Shown here piece by piece: positions 1-10,399 of a DNA stretch of 64,000 nucleotides. The stretch is from contig OY855907.1 of the NCBI GenBank assembly GCA_963693305.1, positions 39,148,856 through 39,212,855 on the forward strand. Direction: 5' to 3'. A model generated the notes under the pieces. It saw nothing but the letters and a program-made list of their open reading frames with translations. It did no database searches and was not told the origin of the DNA. This stretch comes from Meandrina meandrites. Lineage: Eukaryota > Cnidaria > Anthozoa > Scleractinia > Meandrinidae. How positions within the stretch are numbered: the first letter of the stretch is position 1; each line of letters begins with the position of its first letter. The position numbers were made by a program, and so were the translations under genes.

Positions 1-2476
1 GTCAATAGACTCATGAGAAACCCAGAACACCTGACAAAGTATGATGCAGTCATTCAGGACCAATTACAAAAGGGCATCATTGAAGTTGTACCTGATGAAG
101 ATTCTGCAAACACATTGAAGCATTACATCCCACATCATGAGATAGTGACACCCGAGAAGACCACCACAAAGATACGCATTGTCTTTGATGCCTCCGCCAA
201 AACCAGAAAGGGAAGTCAAAGCCTGAATGAAAGCCTACACCGCGGCCCAATAATACTGGAAGATTTGTGCGGACTACTGATGAGGTTTAGACTTAACAAA
301 GTCGCCCTGGTTGCTGATGTCGAAAAAGCTTTTCATCAAGTGGGACTTCAACCGGATGACAGAGATGTAACAAGATTTGTTTGGTTAAAAGATGCCACAA
401 AGCCTACCCTGGAAAACAATGTCCAGGTACTGAGATTTACCAGAGTCCCATTTGGAATGATATCTAGCCCATTCCTGCTGGCTGCAACAGTCAAGTATCA
501 TTTGAACAGAGCAGATACCCCAGTAGCCAAAAAGATTTCAGACAATATGTACGTGGACAACATGATCACAGGAGTTGCCACATCAGAAGAAGCAGACGAA
601 TTCTACAAAGAAGCAAAGTGCCTTTTCCAGTCCTCATCAATGAATCTCCGAGAGTGGGCATCAAACTCTCAAGACTTCCTCCAGAGCGTCCCAGAAAGTG
701 ATCGAACAAGTGGAGACACTATGAAAGTTCTTGGAACTACCTGGAACATGAACAGTGACACAATTATTATCAATGGATCTCACACTTCATCCTTTCAAGT
801 CACTTCCAAAAGAGAAGCATTGCAGTCTATCAGCAGAATTTATGATCCATTAGGTTTCTTCTCGCCAGCCACACTCAATGGAAAACTGTTCATTCAAGAA
901 CTGTGGAAACAAGAGTTAGATTGGGATGAAACACTCACTGAATCACAACAGCAAGAGTGGTACAAGCTGCATGAAGACCTTAGCCCACTGTCCTCCCTGT
1001 CCATACCTAGATACATAGGAGGAGATGAATACAAACTGTTTTGTTTCACTGATGCTTCAGCCAAGGCATACTCAGCAGCTGTATACCTGTACTCCGCAGT
1101 GGACAAAACCGCCAATGTTAACCTGGTATTCTCCAAAGCACGTGTTGCCCCAACAAAGCAACTTAGCATTCCAAGATTGGAACTATTAGCGGTTCTTATT
1201 GGAACTAGATGCCTAAACTATGTGACTGAACAACTCCAGTTACCAGTGACTGATCGGATACTGTGGACAGACTCGCAGTGTGTTCTTCACTGGATGAAAA
1301 GCCGCAAACCCCTACCCATATTTGTCCAAAACAGGCTGAAAGAGATAACCTCTCACAAAGATATCAAGTTCAGATATGTCACCACAACTCAGAATCCAGC
1401 TGACTTAGCCACCAGAGGTGTTTCCACAGAGGAACTCGTTAACAATCAATTGTGGTGGCATGGACCATCTTGGCTCGGTGATCAAGAGACCAAGTGGCCT
1501 TCATGGGACTTTCAGCAAATTGACGAAAACACATTGGAAAAGATGGCCAAACAGCCTGCTGGTCCACAGATTATGTACGAGACCTCAGCCCTGATTGAAA
1601 TGGATCGCAAGAAAGACCACTCTGACAAGCCAGTTGCCCCGTTTGAGCTGAATGAAAACAATTATTCTTCCCTAACAAGACTTCTCAGAGTGACGGCATG
1701 GGCCTTACGATTCATTCAAAAACTTCAAAAGAAGAGTACCGAGAAAGAAGAACTTAAAGCTGAAGAAATAAACCAAGCGGAAACCATGTGGGAAAGACAC
1801 GTCCAGAACAGCAGTTTTGCATCAGAGATTACAGCAATCAAGAATAATACAAGAAACAATCTAAAGAGTCAACTAGGACTGAGGATAGATGAGAATGGAA
1901 TCCTTCGCTGTCATGGCAGGTTGATCAGAGAAAACCTCCCAGAAAGTACCTTCTACCCCAAGCTTCTACCGAAGAACCACGCCTTTACAAGTTTAGTCAT
2001 CAACAGCTTCCATGAAAAGTTGATGCATGCTGGAGTATCCCATACGTTGTCAGTTATCAGAAGAGAATTCTGGATACCACAAGGAAGAGCAACAGTGAGA
2101 AAGGTTCTCCTGAACTGTCGAAGATGTAGAAGACATCAAGGAGGACCATACAGAATGCCCCAGATGGCTCCGTACCCAGCCTCAAGAATAGAAGAGTCAT
2201 CACCCTTTACATATACAGGCCTTGACTATCTAGGACCCTTGTATGTGAAAGTGAATAACGAATCAGCAACACAGAAGGTGTGGGTCTGCCTATTTACCTG
2301 CTTAGCAGTAAGAGCTGTTCATTTAGAAATCATTAATGACATGTCTGCAGGACAATTCCTCTTGTGCCTTAGAAGATTTATCGCCAGGCGTGGCAAGCCG
2401 AAAGAGATTATATCAGACAATGCCTCACAATTCAAGCTAGCCAAGTCCACTGTTGATGAAGCATGGAAGTTTGCCA
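1..2476 (+). pseudogene. pol: BEL1 pol, reverse transcriptase - RNase H - integrase (first part)
   Basis: The frame is open from the window edge; the first ATG is at 13 but homologous sequence continues upstream of it, so the true start is outside. Counting from 13: RT with ADVEKAF near residues 101-107 and the active-site box YVDN at 180-183 (the family usually has YVDD); the Peptidase_A17-type connection SRIYDPLGFFSP near 274-285; RNase H acidic residues D347, D420 and D464; integrase zinc finger H667, H672, C702, C705; integrase catalytic D738 and D802. The third catalytic residue (Glu) lies beyond the LINE insertion. The product would copy element RNA to DNA and integrate it. The frame runs on to a stop at 2526 using LINE sequence. 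BEL/Pao assignment is firm; activity is lost. Confidence 0.92.
2463..2476. repeat. Target-site duplication of the LINE, left copy
   Basis: The 14 bp ATGGAAGTTTGCCA occur here at the break in the integrase frame and again at 6575-6588, where the integrase frame resumes. The two copies are identical. A duplication of this length is what L1-type target-primed reverse transcription leaves. Confidence 0.92.
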
Positions 2477-3689
2477 ACATCGGAACAATGCATGTTCTTT
2501 GCAAATATTTTATCAGTATTGGATAAGAGCGATCTTAATTCAAGTAGTCAGTTAATTATTGGAGGCGATTTTAATGTCCATTTGGATGCTGAGATGGACA
2601 ATGGAGGTGGTCGGGTGGAGAAAAAAGACTCCGTGAAAAATATTTTTGACATAAAATTAGCATATGATCTAGCAGATATTTGGCGAATTAGAAATCCTGA
2701 CAAGAGACAATATACTTGGCGGCAAAAAAGACCTGTGGTCCAGAGACGCCTTGATTACTGGCTAATTAGCGACTGTATGCAAGATTTTATCGAAAACACT
2801 GATATCATACCTTCTATTAAATCTGATCACTCCGCTATTACCTTACAAATTAATAGTATAGAAGACAAAGTTCGTGGCCCTTCACATTGGATGTTTAATT
2901 CCAGTCTTTTGGAAGACAATACTTATATTGAACTCATCAGTTCTAGTCTTAAAGTTTGGCTGAAAGAGTTTGATGATATCCATGACAAACAGCTTCTTTG
3001 GGATCTAGTAAAATATAGAATAAGACAAACTACGATCTCGTACAGTAAAAGAAAGGCTAAAGTAAGACGAAACAAACTTGTCGAGTTAGAAAGCAAACTA
3101 AAAGAGAGTGAACTGCTGTGCGCTTCTCACCCCTCGGAGAAAAACTTGGAAGACTTAGAAAAGTATAAGATTGAATACGACTCAATATATGATTATATTA
3201 CTCAGGGAAACATCATCCGATCAAAAGCCGCATGGTATGAGAAAGGAGAAAAAAATAACAAATATTTCTTAAATCTTGAAAAATCCAGAAAAGCCAAAAA
3301 TTGTATACGAAAGTTACTTAACAAAGAGGGACAAGAAATAATTAACAGTAAGGCTATCATGTCTGAATTAAAGGATTTCTATGAAGATCTCTACGATAAT
3401 AAGGACCCGGATACAGACGTTGACGAACTGCACACTTTTACTAAAAACCTTACCATACCAAAATTGTCAAATTACCAGCAGCTCCTTTGCGAAGGTCAGT
3501 TAACCAATACTGAATGCTACAACGTTTTAAATCAACTAAAGAACAACAAATCTCCAGGTAATGATGGCTTAACAGCCGAATTTTACAAACATTTCTGGCC
3601 TGTACTAGGCAACCTCCTAGTAGACTCCTTAAATGCTGCCCATATAACTGGGAAACTATCAAACTCACAACGACAAGCTGTTATTCGAC
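2477..3689 (+). pseudogene. LINE ORF2, endonuclease C-terminal part and start of RT region
   Basis: The open frame (2453-3697; the first residues come from host BEL sequence) carries the endonuclease motif GGDFN at about residues 37-41 and the catalytic SDH triplet at 124-126, then a Lys/Glu-rich linker and the beginning of the RT region (NNKSPGNDGL, near 362-371). The N-terminal part of the endonuclease is missing. The frame ends at 3697, but RT homology continues one frame over from about 3690, so a single-base indel broke it. In intact LINEs this protein nicks the target and reverse transcribes the element RNA on it. Confidence 0.85.
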
Positions 3690-5858
3690 AAAGATAAACG
3701 GTACATTGAAAATTGGAGACCCATATCTCTGCTAAATGTAGATTACAAGATCGGATCCAAAGCTCTAGCAACCAGATTGGAAAAAGTGCTTCCGGACATT
3801 ATTAACCAAAATCAATGCGCATATGTGAAGGGCAGAACTATTTTTGATGCAATTAGGTCAATTAATGATGTAATGGAATATACCAAACTTAACAATATTC
3901 CCGGCTTAATGACTTCTTTTGATTTTAAAAAGGCCTTTGATTCATTAAATTGGCAATATCTTGTCAATACACTAGAAGCCTTCAATTTTGGTGAATCGTT
4001 TATTCGATGGGTCAAAGTCTTTTATTCCGACATCTCAAGCTGTGTGATGAACAATGGGTTTGCATCACAACTCTTTGAAATCAAACGTGGAGTGCGTCAA
4101 GGTGACCCATTGTCGCCTTACCTTTTCATTATCGCGCTTGAAATTCTCAATATTTCAATACGTGAAAATAAAGAAATTATAGGTATCAAAGTAGGCAATG
4201 AAGAGATAAAACTTAATGTTTTCGCAGATGATCTTACCACTTTCGTTAAAAATACGAGATCCTTTTTTTCTCTAAAACAGGTTATTAATAATTTTGGATA
4301 TATTTCGGGATTAAAACTAAACGAAGAAAAAACAGAGGTATATTGGCTTGGCAGCTTACACAATTCCCCTGAAGATCTTGGAATAGACAACGTTAACAAG
4401 CCAATGAAAATTTTAGGTATATTTTTTACCTACGACTGGCAAAAATTCCAAGAACTTAATTTTGAAAAAATTATTACCTCTATAAAAAAATCCTTAAATA
4501 TATGGCAATGGAGAAACTTAACTTTACTTGGCAGAATTCAGATCATCAAAACCTTCGCTATTCCTAAGTTTATGTTCCGAGCCTCTCAAATCCCTCTCAC
4601 AAAAGAAATTATCAAGGAGATAAACTCGGTACTTTTTAAATTTGTATGGAAATCTAGAAAAGACAAAATAAAGCGAAAAACTCTCATCAGTGATTATAAA
4701 AATGGAGGATTAAGAATGCCTCACTTAGAAACGCTTATAAAAACCCAAAGAATCATGTGCATGAAAAAATATTTCGATAGCTATAATAGCACATGGAAGG
4801 TGTTTCTCGATAACTACCTTTCAGAATTCGGAGGTTCGTTTCTATTGAAATGCAATTACGATATAAAATTCCTCCCCAAGACTCTTCCGAGGTTCTATAA
4901 AGAATGTCTTAATGAGTGGGCAAGTTACAAAGAAACGCACATTCATACTCCATCGAACGTGTTAAATGAAATTATGTGGAATAATAAGTTCATTTGTATA
5001 GGTGCAAAACCGCTGTTTAGAAATAGAATAGCCAAGAAAGGCATAATCAAATTATGTGACCTATTGGATGACACAGGTAAACTAAAGACCTGGGACGTAT
5101 TACAGAGCAAAAATATTACGATGGCTGAGTATTTTCTTCTTATGAGTGTTTTTGACACAATCCCATTAGAATGGAAAAATATTTTGAAACAACAATTACA
5201 AATGGCACAAGGTGATGGCAACAATTCTAATGACATTGTTTTCCCTACTACTTCGAGGGTGCTATATTGGGATCTTGTTAAGAAATTCGAGACTAACCCA
5301 ACATCAAAATACAAATATGAAGAGTTGTTTCCAACAACCGATCTGCCATGGCAAGAAATTTATCTTATTCCTAGAAACGTAACTGTCGACACCAAAACTA
5401 GAGAATTCCAGTTTAAATATTTACATAGAATTGTTTTTACTAATAAAGCCCTTTTTAAAATGGGCATAGTTTCTTCATCTCTATGCACGTTCTGTGGGAA
5501 GTTTGAGGAATCCCTCGAGCATTTATTTATTCATTGTGAAATTACCTCCAGCTTCTGGCTTTCAGTAACGGAATGGCTAAAAATTTATTTTACCAACCTT
5601 CAAAATTTAAACGCTTCTAATATAACATTTGGGTTTTTTAGAAAAGATTTCCTTTTACTAAATCATATTGTTATCCTTTCCAAGCAAGTAATCTTTCAAT
5701 GTCGAAATCTTAATATAAAACCATCCCTTTCATTACTGAAAGCCAGGATGAAAACAACCTACGAATTGGAGCTCTCCATAGCTAAACAGAATCAAACGTT
5801 AGAGATTCACAACAAAAAATGGAAAGAACTGCTCCCTGTTGTTTCAGGACTAGTTTAA
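3690..5858 (+). pseudogene. LINE ORF2, reverse transcriptase and zinc-finger C-terminus
   Basis: Continues the RT after the frameshift near 3690; the long open frame from 3777 has 693 codons. Counting from 3777: RT Asp in SFDFKKAF (D49), GVRQGDPLSPYLF near 105-117, and the catalytic FADD box at 149-152. The thumb and connection follow, then a zf-RVT type knuckle C570, C573, H582, C587. The stop is at 5856-5858. All RT catalytic residues I can see are present; the defects of this copy are the 5' truncation and the upstream frameshift. Confidence 0.9.
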
Positions 5859-6177
<319 letters not shown>

Positions 6178-6339
6178 TTAAGTGTGGGGTGGGGAATCTG
6201 GACAACTGAGTGCCTCATTTATATAGGATCACCAACCTATTCCCGTTCGGAAGGCGATTCACAGCGATTTCTGATAAATAAATACATACACAGTTAAATA
6301 GGAACAGAAATAAACACAACTATATAAATGAGTGAAAAT

Positions 6340-6402
6340 GTGGTCCAGCCGGGAATTGAACCCGGGTCTCCAGATTACCAGTCGGATGCCTTAACCACTC
6401 GG
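6340..6402 (-). pseudogene. tRNA-like sequence, minus-strand copy
   Basis: Mirror image of 6416-6478. It has the D-arm/A-box-like GAGTGGTTAAGGC, an anticodon-loop-like CTGGTAA (triplet GGT, which would read Thr codons), a T arm with B box GGTTCAATTCC, and a 3' acceptor strand CTGGACC. The matching 5' acceptor strand is absent and the anticodon stem has a mismatch, so this is not a mature tRNA gene. It may still recruit RNA polymerase III. Confidence 0.65.
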
Positions 6403-6415
6403 CGAGTGGTTAAGG

Positions 6416-6478
6416 CCGAGTGGTTAAGGCATCCGACTGGTAATCTGGAGACCCGGGTTCAATTCCCGGCTGGACCAC
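6416..6478 (+). pseudogene. tRNA-like sequence, plus-strand copy
   Basis: It contains D-arm CCGAGTGGTTAAGGC, anticodon-loop-like CTGGTAA, a 5-bp T stem CCGGG/CCCGG closing the loop TTCAATT, and acceptor strand CTGGACC. The D-arm motif is also present just upstream in the palindrome spacer, where the 5' acceptor strand should be, so the cloverleaf is incomplete. Both internal promoter boxes look good. It is most likely tRNA-derived repeat material rather than a working tRNA. Confidence 0.65.
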
Positions 6479-6524
6479 ATTTTCACTCATTTATATAGTT
6501 GTGTTTATTTCTGTTCCTATTTAA

Positions 6525-6530
<6 letters not shown>

Positions 6531-6569
<39 letters not shown>
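6531..6569. repeat. (TA)n microsatellite, LINE tail, right block
   Basis: An alternating TA run between the palindrome and the A-rich end of the LINE tail. The second copy of the 14-bp target duplication begins at 6575. Confidence 0.85.
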
Positions 6570-6574
<5 letters not shown>

Positions 6575-6588
6575 ATGGAAGTTTGCCA
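6575..6588. repeat. Target-site duplication of the LINE, right copy
   Basis: ATGGAAGTTTGCCA, identical to 2463-2476. The integrase reading frame continues straight on from it. Confidence 0.92.
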
Positions 6589-7433
6589 CCACTAGCTCTG
6601 ACATGCAAAGCTATCTGGCAAATGAGGGAATCAAATGGACCTTCATCATTGAACTGGCCCCCTGGATGGGTGGCCTCTATGAACGCCTTGTGGGACTTGT
6701 GAAGCAGGCTCTTCGAAAGAGTATTGGAAAGATCTGTTTGAACAATGTCCAATTGGAAACCATTCTTACAGAAGTCAAAGCAGTGGTAAATTCACGACCA
6801 TTAGTGTACGTGGGAGCTGATCTGAACTCTGGATTCGCACTTACCCCTGGTGACTTTCTTAGTCTAAATCCAAAAACTGGTGTACCATGCCTAGCAACAG
6901 AAGATGAACAGCCGCAAGATCCAGACTTTGTTGAAAGACTAAGTTCTGCACAGAAACTTCTGGAAGCATGGAAGAAAGGCCAGAAACATCTTAACACGTT
7001 TTGGAAACTGTGGTTTGATGAATATGTGCTGAGTCTACGGGAAAGGATGCAGAAACACTTGAAAGCCCCTAGAGTTCAATCCAAAGCTCCACCCACAAAG
7101 GGAGACGTCGTGCTTCTGAAAGAGAGTTCACCAAGAGGAACCTGGAAGTTAGGAATGATCGAAGAGCTCATTACAAGCAAAGATAATGAAGTACGAGCAG
7201 CTACAGTCCGAACAGCATCAGGAAAGTTGCTGAACAGACCATTGAACTTTCTGTACCCTTTAGAATGCTCAGAAGTGAGTGAAAAACCAACCGAATCGGA
7301 CGAAGCTGTTGGTAACAAAAAACAGGATGACACAAGCAAGCAGAAGAGTAGGAATGAACCTGCTGAGAAACGCCCTTTTCGCAGAGCTGCGATCGAAGCA
7401 AGAGAAAAACAAAACGAACTATTGAACACTTAG
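6589..7433 (+). pseudogene. pol: BEL1 integrase C-terminus and DUF5641-like domain
   Basis: Continues the integrase after the LINE in the same frame. The third catalytic residue is the Glu of GGLYERLV (codon at 6681-6683), followed by the helix LVKQALRK. From about 6960 comes the DUF5641-type region (FWKLWFDEYVLSLRERMQ, GDVVLLKE, RGTWKLGMIEEL), then a charged Lys/Glu-rich tail, and a stop at 7431-7433. This is the expected end of a BEL/Pao polyprotein. Only the LINE insertion separates it from the first part. Confidence 0.9.
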
Positions 7434-7558
7434 ATGCATGTTTAAGTCCGTGTAATTATTTTTTGTTGAGTTTTCTCCGATTTTTCATTAAGATATGCTT
7501 CAGAAAGACATTGTCAGTTTTCGTTTGACCTAAAATGCAACAAAACTTGCCTCGGGAG
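7434..7558 (+). other. BEL1 3' untranslated region
   Basis: 125 bp between the pol stop and the LTR, T-rich at first. The sequence just before the LTR (CCTCGGGAG) is only weakly purine-rich, so no convincing polypurine tract can be called. Confidence 0.55.
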
Positions 7559-7727
7559 TGTCATGGAGAAATCACTCCACGAAAAGTAACATTTGTACAG
7601 TCCCGCGTGTATTACGTCACTCGGGATTCCCGCGAACACGTGAAAGAAAAGATAGGATTAGAGCCGCCATGTTGGCATGATGTTGTGTTACGAAGGAAAG
7701 CTAAAATAAAACTCGCCCAACGCGACA
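7559..7727 (+). repeat. BEL1 3' LTR (169 bp)
   Basis: Begins TGTCATGG and ends GCGACA, the usual TG...CA form. I find no difference from the solo LTR at 42058-42226, which defines both ends exactly. It is followed by AGTGT (7728-7732), the 5-bp duplication seen on both sides of the solo copy. At 169 bp it is short for a BEL LTR. Confidence 0.9.
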
Positions 7728-7883
7728 AGTGTGCAAAAAAAATGACTGTACCCCGACATAAGTGTGCACAAAGATGACTGTACACCCAGAGAAGTTTGCA
7801 CAAAAATGACTGTACACGCACAAAAGTGTGCACAAAAATAACTGTAAACGCACATAAGTGTGCACAATAATGACTGTACACCC
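7728..7883. repeat. 32-bp satellite, end of an array before spacer A
   Basis: About five monomers of the GTGTGCACAAAAATGACTGT... satellite, ending ACTGTACACCC at the start of spacer A. The same run of monomer variants precedes spacer A at 17279, 42351 and 46962. Confidence 0.9.
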
Positions 7884-8008
7884 CATGTTATGTTCATTTC
7901 AAAGTGATTTGTTTCCTATGTTTCAGTGGCATGCCTAAACTAGCTACCTCGAAGCTAAGTGTATGACCACTATAAACAACATCTACATTTTTTTACATTT
8001 ACATTTTT
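7884..8008. repeat. Spacer A, copy 1
   Basis: 125 bp of non-satellite sequence starting CATGTTATGTTCATTT and ending in TTTACATTT repeats. Six other copies lie at 17279, 31614, 39950, 42351, 46962 and 61736. This copy has small differences (TTTCAAAG where the others have TTTAAAAG). No coding or RNA function is seen. Confidence 0.9.
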
Positions 8009-8232
8009 ACCCACATAAGTGTGCAAAAATTGACTTTACATGCACATAAGTGTGCACAAAAATGACTGTAGACGCACATAAGTGTGCACAAAGACGACTG
8101 TACATCCAGATAATTTTGCACAAAAATGACTGTACACCCACATAAGTTTGCACAATAATGACTGTACACGCACATAGGTGTGCACAAAAATGACTGTACA
8201 TCCACATAAGTGTGCACAAAAATGACTGTACA
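8009..8232. repeat. Short satellite block between spacers A and B, copy 1
   Basis: Seven 32-bp monomers. The equivalent blocks in other units have about ten (318-322 bp), so this one has lost about three monomers (96 bp). Confidence 0.9.
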
Positions 8233-8252
8233 GCCTTTTTGTGCCTGATATC

Positions 8253-8706
8253 TGAGCGAATTTGCAAAAACCTGGTCGCCGAGGTTTTCGGTTGCACTCG
8301 GGCGAAGCCCGAGTCCAAGCCCAGCTGGTGCCCTTAACGGTAGGGGGGCTGCCGTCACCAGTGCCCTGGTGACCTGGCCCAGGGTCGTAGCTATCCGGTG
8401 GTGCCTGGCTGGCGGACTAGCTGTTAAAAGCAGGGGGGGAGGGGAGGGTTTTTCTGTCCATGCTTGGGCCTGTTTGTGTTAAATTTTGAGCACGTTTGTG
8501 TTGAATTTTGAATGCCCTGTGTGGGCTGTCGATTATTTTGATTGACGTTGCTTGAGGGTTCCCGGCTGAGAAGGGATATGGCTGGTGTGTCAGGTGTCAC
8601 GTGGGCTCGTGACGTGAGAATCTCTAGCCAGGGGGAAGGCCCAGGGACTTGTACCAGCTTGGAGTGTTTTGGCTTGTGGGCGACCAGGTTCTTGCAAATC
8701 CGCTCA
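8253..8706. mobile_element. MITE-like block with 28-bp terminal inverted repeats inside spacer B
   Basis: Arms 8253-8280 (TGAGCGAATTTGC...) and 8679-8706 (...TGCAAATCCGCTCA) match at 26 of 28 positions as reverse complements. Inside are two hairpin-forming stretches: ACTCGGGC/GCCCGAGT with a GAA loop (10-bp stem in copies 2 and 3) and GTCACCAG/CTGGTGAC. The block is GC-rich compared with the rest of spacer B. No target duplication was found, so its status as a transposon is uncertain. Equivalent blocks start near 17744, 32080, 42816, 47427 and 62196. Confidence 0.5.
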
Positions 8707-9761
8707 AAATGGCTGTTCAAAATCTGTTAAAATCTTTGACAAAGCTCCTTTAAATACATGTAAGCAAGTCCTGATGTGATGGACTTTTAATTTTCTGGTC
8801 TCTTGAAAATACAACATATAGTTTCACGTCTTGTCACCAGTCTCATCTACCTTCTTTAAAGACATGATAAGAGAACCCCCCCCCCCCCCCCCCCCCCCTG
8901 TGAGTGAACTTGGCAACAGTTGAACAAAACATACCAGTTTGAAGAGAAGGATAGTTATACTGTTGAATGACACAAATTTTATTCTTTAGACACTGAATTG
9001 AAAAATTGAAATTTTTTCAGCACTCATGTGGAATCCTCTTAAACCCTTTTTGTGTTGTCAGGCCTCATATAGATATGTATAGCTATGCGCATCTATGGAT
9101 CTAGACAGGGAAAGGTTGTACAAATCCATTAGGGGGTGAAAGGCACATGGACAACTAGACAGCTTTATCAACCCTGCATATATCCATGCAGTACTTGGCT
9201 GGAAAGAGCACAACAACGTTGCTAGTAACAATAGTAGCTGTTACAGAAAACAAGTTCAAAATATGGATACGCATCTATGGTATAGTGGAGTTCCCTGTAC
9301 TAGGCAATGGTTGTAGAAGCGTAATAAAAGGAATATGGATTAATGAAAAAGACGAAATAGTGAATTGCTAATGATTTGAGTGTGAAATACAAAAAATCCA
9401 TATGGTACCGAAAGAACCGGAAAACTGATTTTGCAATATTGAGGGAAGAGTGGGATTCCTGTGGGCATTTACATAAGGCCTGTTTTAGCCTAAAATGTGC
9501 AATGAATTTTTTTTTTTAAACTTTGTTTGAATGTTATGTCACATAAATCAAAAGACATTTTGCACTGGGAGAAAGGAAAATAACTGAAAATGGGGTTCAT
9601 ATTAGTTAACTTCCAGCTTAGGTAAGTTCGGTGATGACTGACTTGCTGCTGCCCGGTACGAAAACCCTAGAAAACCCTGTGGGAAAAAATAAAGGGAACG
9701 TACTCTCCTCATCGAAGGCTGAGCGCACTACCCCTGGAGATGGGGCCAATCAAATACCGAA

Positions 9762-9992
9762 TTAATTTAAGCTATATTTATAAATATGTGTCAAGTCCAC
9801 AATATTGTTCAGACGTGCAAGTGTCCTGAGCTGTGCCACTGACTGAGCTCCACCAAGGCATGTCAGAGGTAATCCAACAACTGATAGCAGGACAGACAGG
9901 CATCTCCAAATCAGCTCGACCATGCAAAAACAGAGAAATAAAGAAACAATGAATGAGAAAGGGTGATGATTTTCTATGTGGGATATGGGCAA
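9762..9992 (-). other. Repeated 76-codon open frame in spacer B
   Basis: An open frame with a hydrophobic N-terminal third (FIVSLFLCFCMVELIW). It is present at the same length in five spacer B copies (also 19241-19471, 33581-33811, 44323-44553, 48927-49157), with only one or two residue changes. The copies are recent duplicates, so conservation of the frame says little. No family was recognised, and no splice or promoter context supports it. Listed so that it is not mistaken for a gene family. Confidence 0.2.
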
Positions 9993-10399
9993 ATAAATTT
10001 TTAAATGAGATCAGTAGTTGTACATAAGCTATATTCCATAGTGGTTAAACCACATACAGTATTCAATGACCACCCAGGGCCAATGAAAGGAAAATCCTAT
10101 TGCAGCCAACCCACGTGAGTTGATGTGAAAGACAAAATATTCTGTTTAGTCAATCGAAGCCAAACATAATACCATTGAGAAACTACAAAAGCAGCAGAAA
10201 AAAACAGGGCACCCAAAGGGTACATGTGTGGGATACAATGTTGCGATTCATCTGCATAACTCACTTGTATAAGTTATTTACATAATTTTCTTTTCTTTTC
10301 AACAAATGCATACTGATTATAGCGCACCATTGAAGGGAAGTGCTTTAACATTAAGTTACAGTGCTTTTACAGCTAGACAAGGATATGGCTGTAACCAAT

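Larger units (their letters stand above)
6286..6532. repeat. 117-bp-arm inverted repeat with 13-bp spacer, containing a tRNA-like sequence
   Basis: The arms 6286-6402 and 6416-6532 are reverse complements with no mismatch found by eye; the spacer at 6403-6415 is CGAGTGGTTAAGG. Each arm carries the same tRNA-like block plus about 54 bp of shared outer flank. Sequence outside the arms is not palindromic, and 6173-6285 has no partner on the other side. It could be a head-to-head pair of tRNA-derived SINEs, a fold-back element, or a template-switch product. A hairpin artefact of assembly is possible but less likely because the outer flanks differ. Confidence 0.88.
8233..10399. repeat. Spacer B, copy 1 (2.17 kb non-satellite module)
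   Basis: Begins CCTTTTTGTGCCTGATATC and ends at GTAACCAAT just before the array. It contains an inverted-repeat block at 8253-8706, a poly-C tract near 8876-8898, and AT-rich DNA with small open frames on both strands. It is present six times in the window with only scattered differences. I see no conserved protein domain; the small frames are not credible genes on their own. Confidence 0.9.

Noticed and set aside
6416..6478. Functional tRNA-Thr gene
   Set aside because: The 5' acceptor strand is missing, the anticodon stem is mismatched, and the copy is locked in a palindrome.
7612..7881. Gene overlapping the BEL1 LTR on the minus strand
   Set aside because: It is LTR sequence joined to satellite read-through.
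9186..9371. Plus-strand small protein in spacer B (78 codons in most copies)
   Set aside because: A one-base deletion shortens the frame in copy 1, copy 6 is truncated, and no domain was recognised.
9655..9685. Telomere-like AACCCTAG motif in spacer B
   Set aside because: It occurs once per module without tandem repetition.
9630..9725. C/D-box-like small RNA in spacer B (GTGATGA ... CTGA)
   Set aside because: The boxes are present, but there is no terminal stem joining them and a CTGA lies directly after the first box. Too weak to list.
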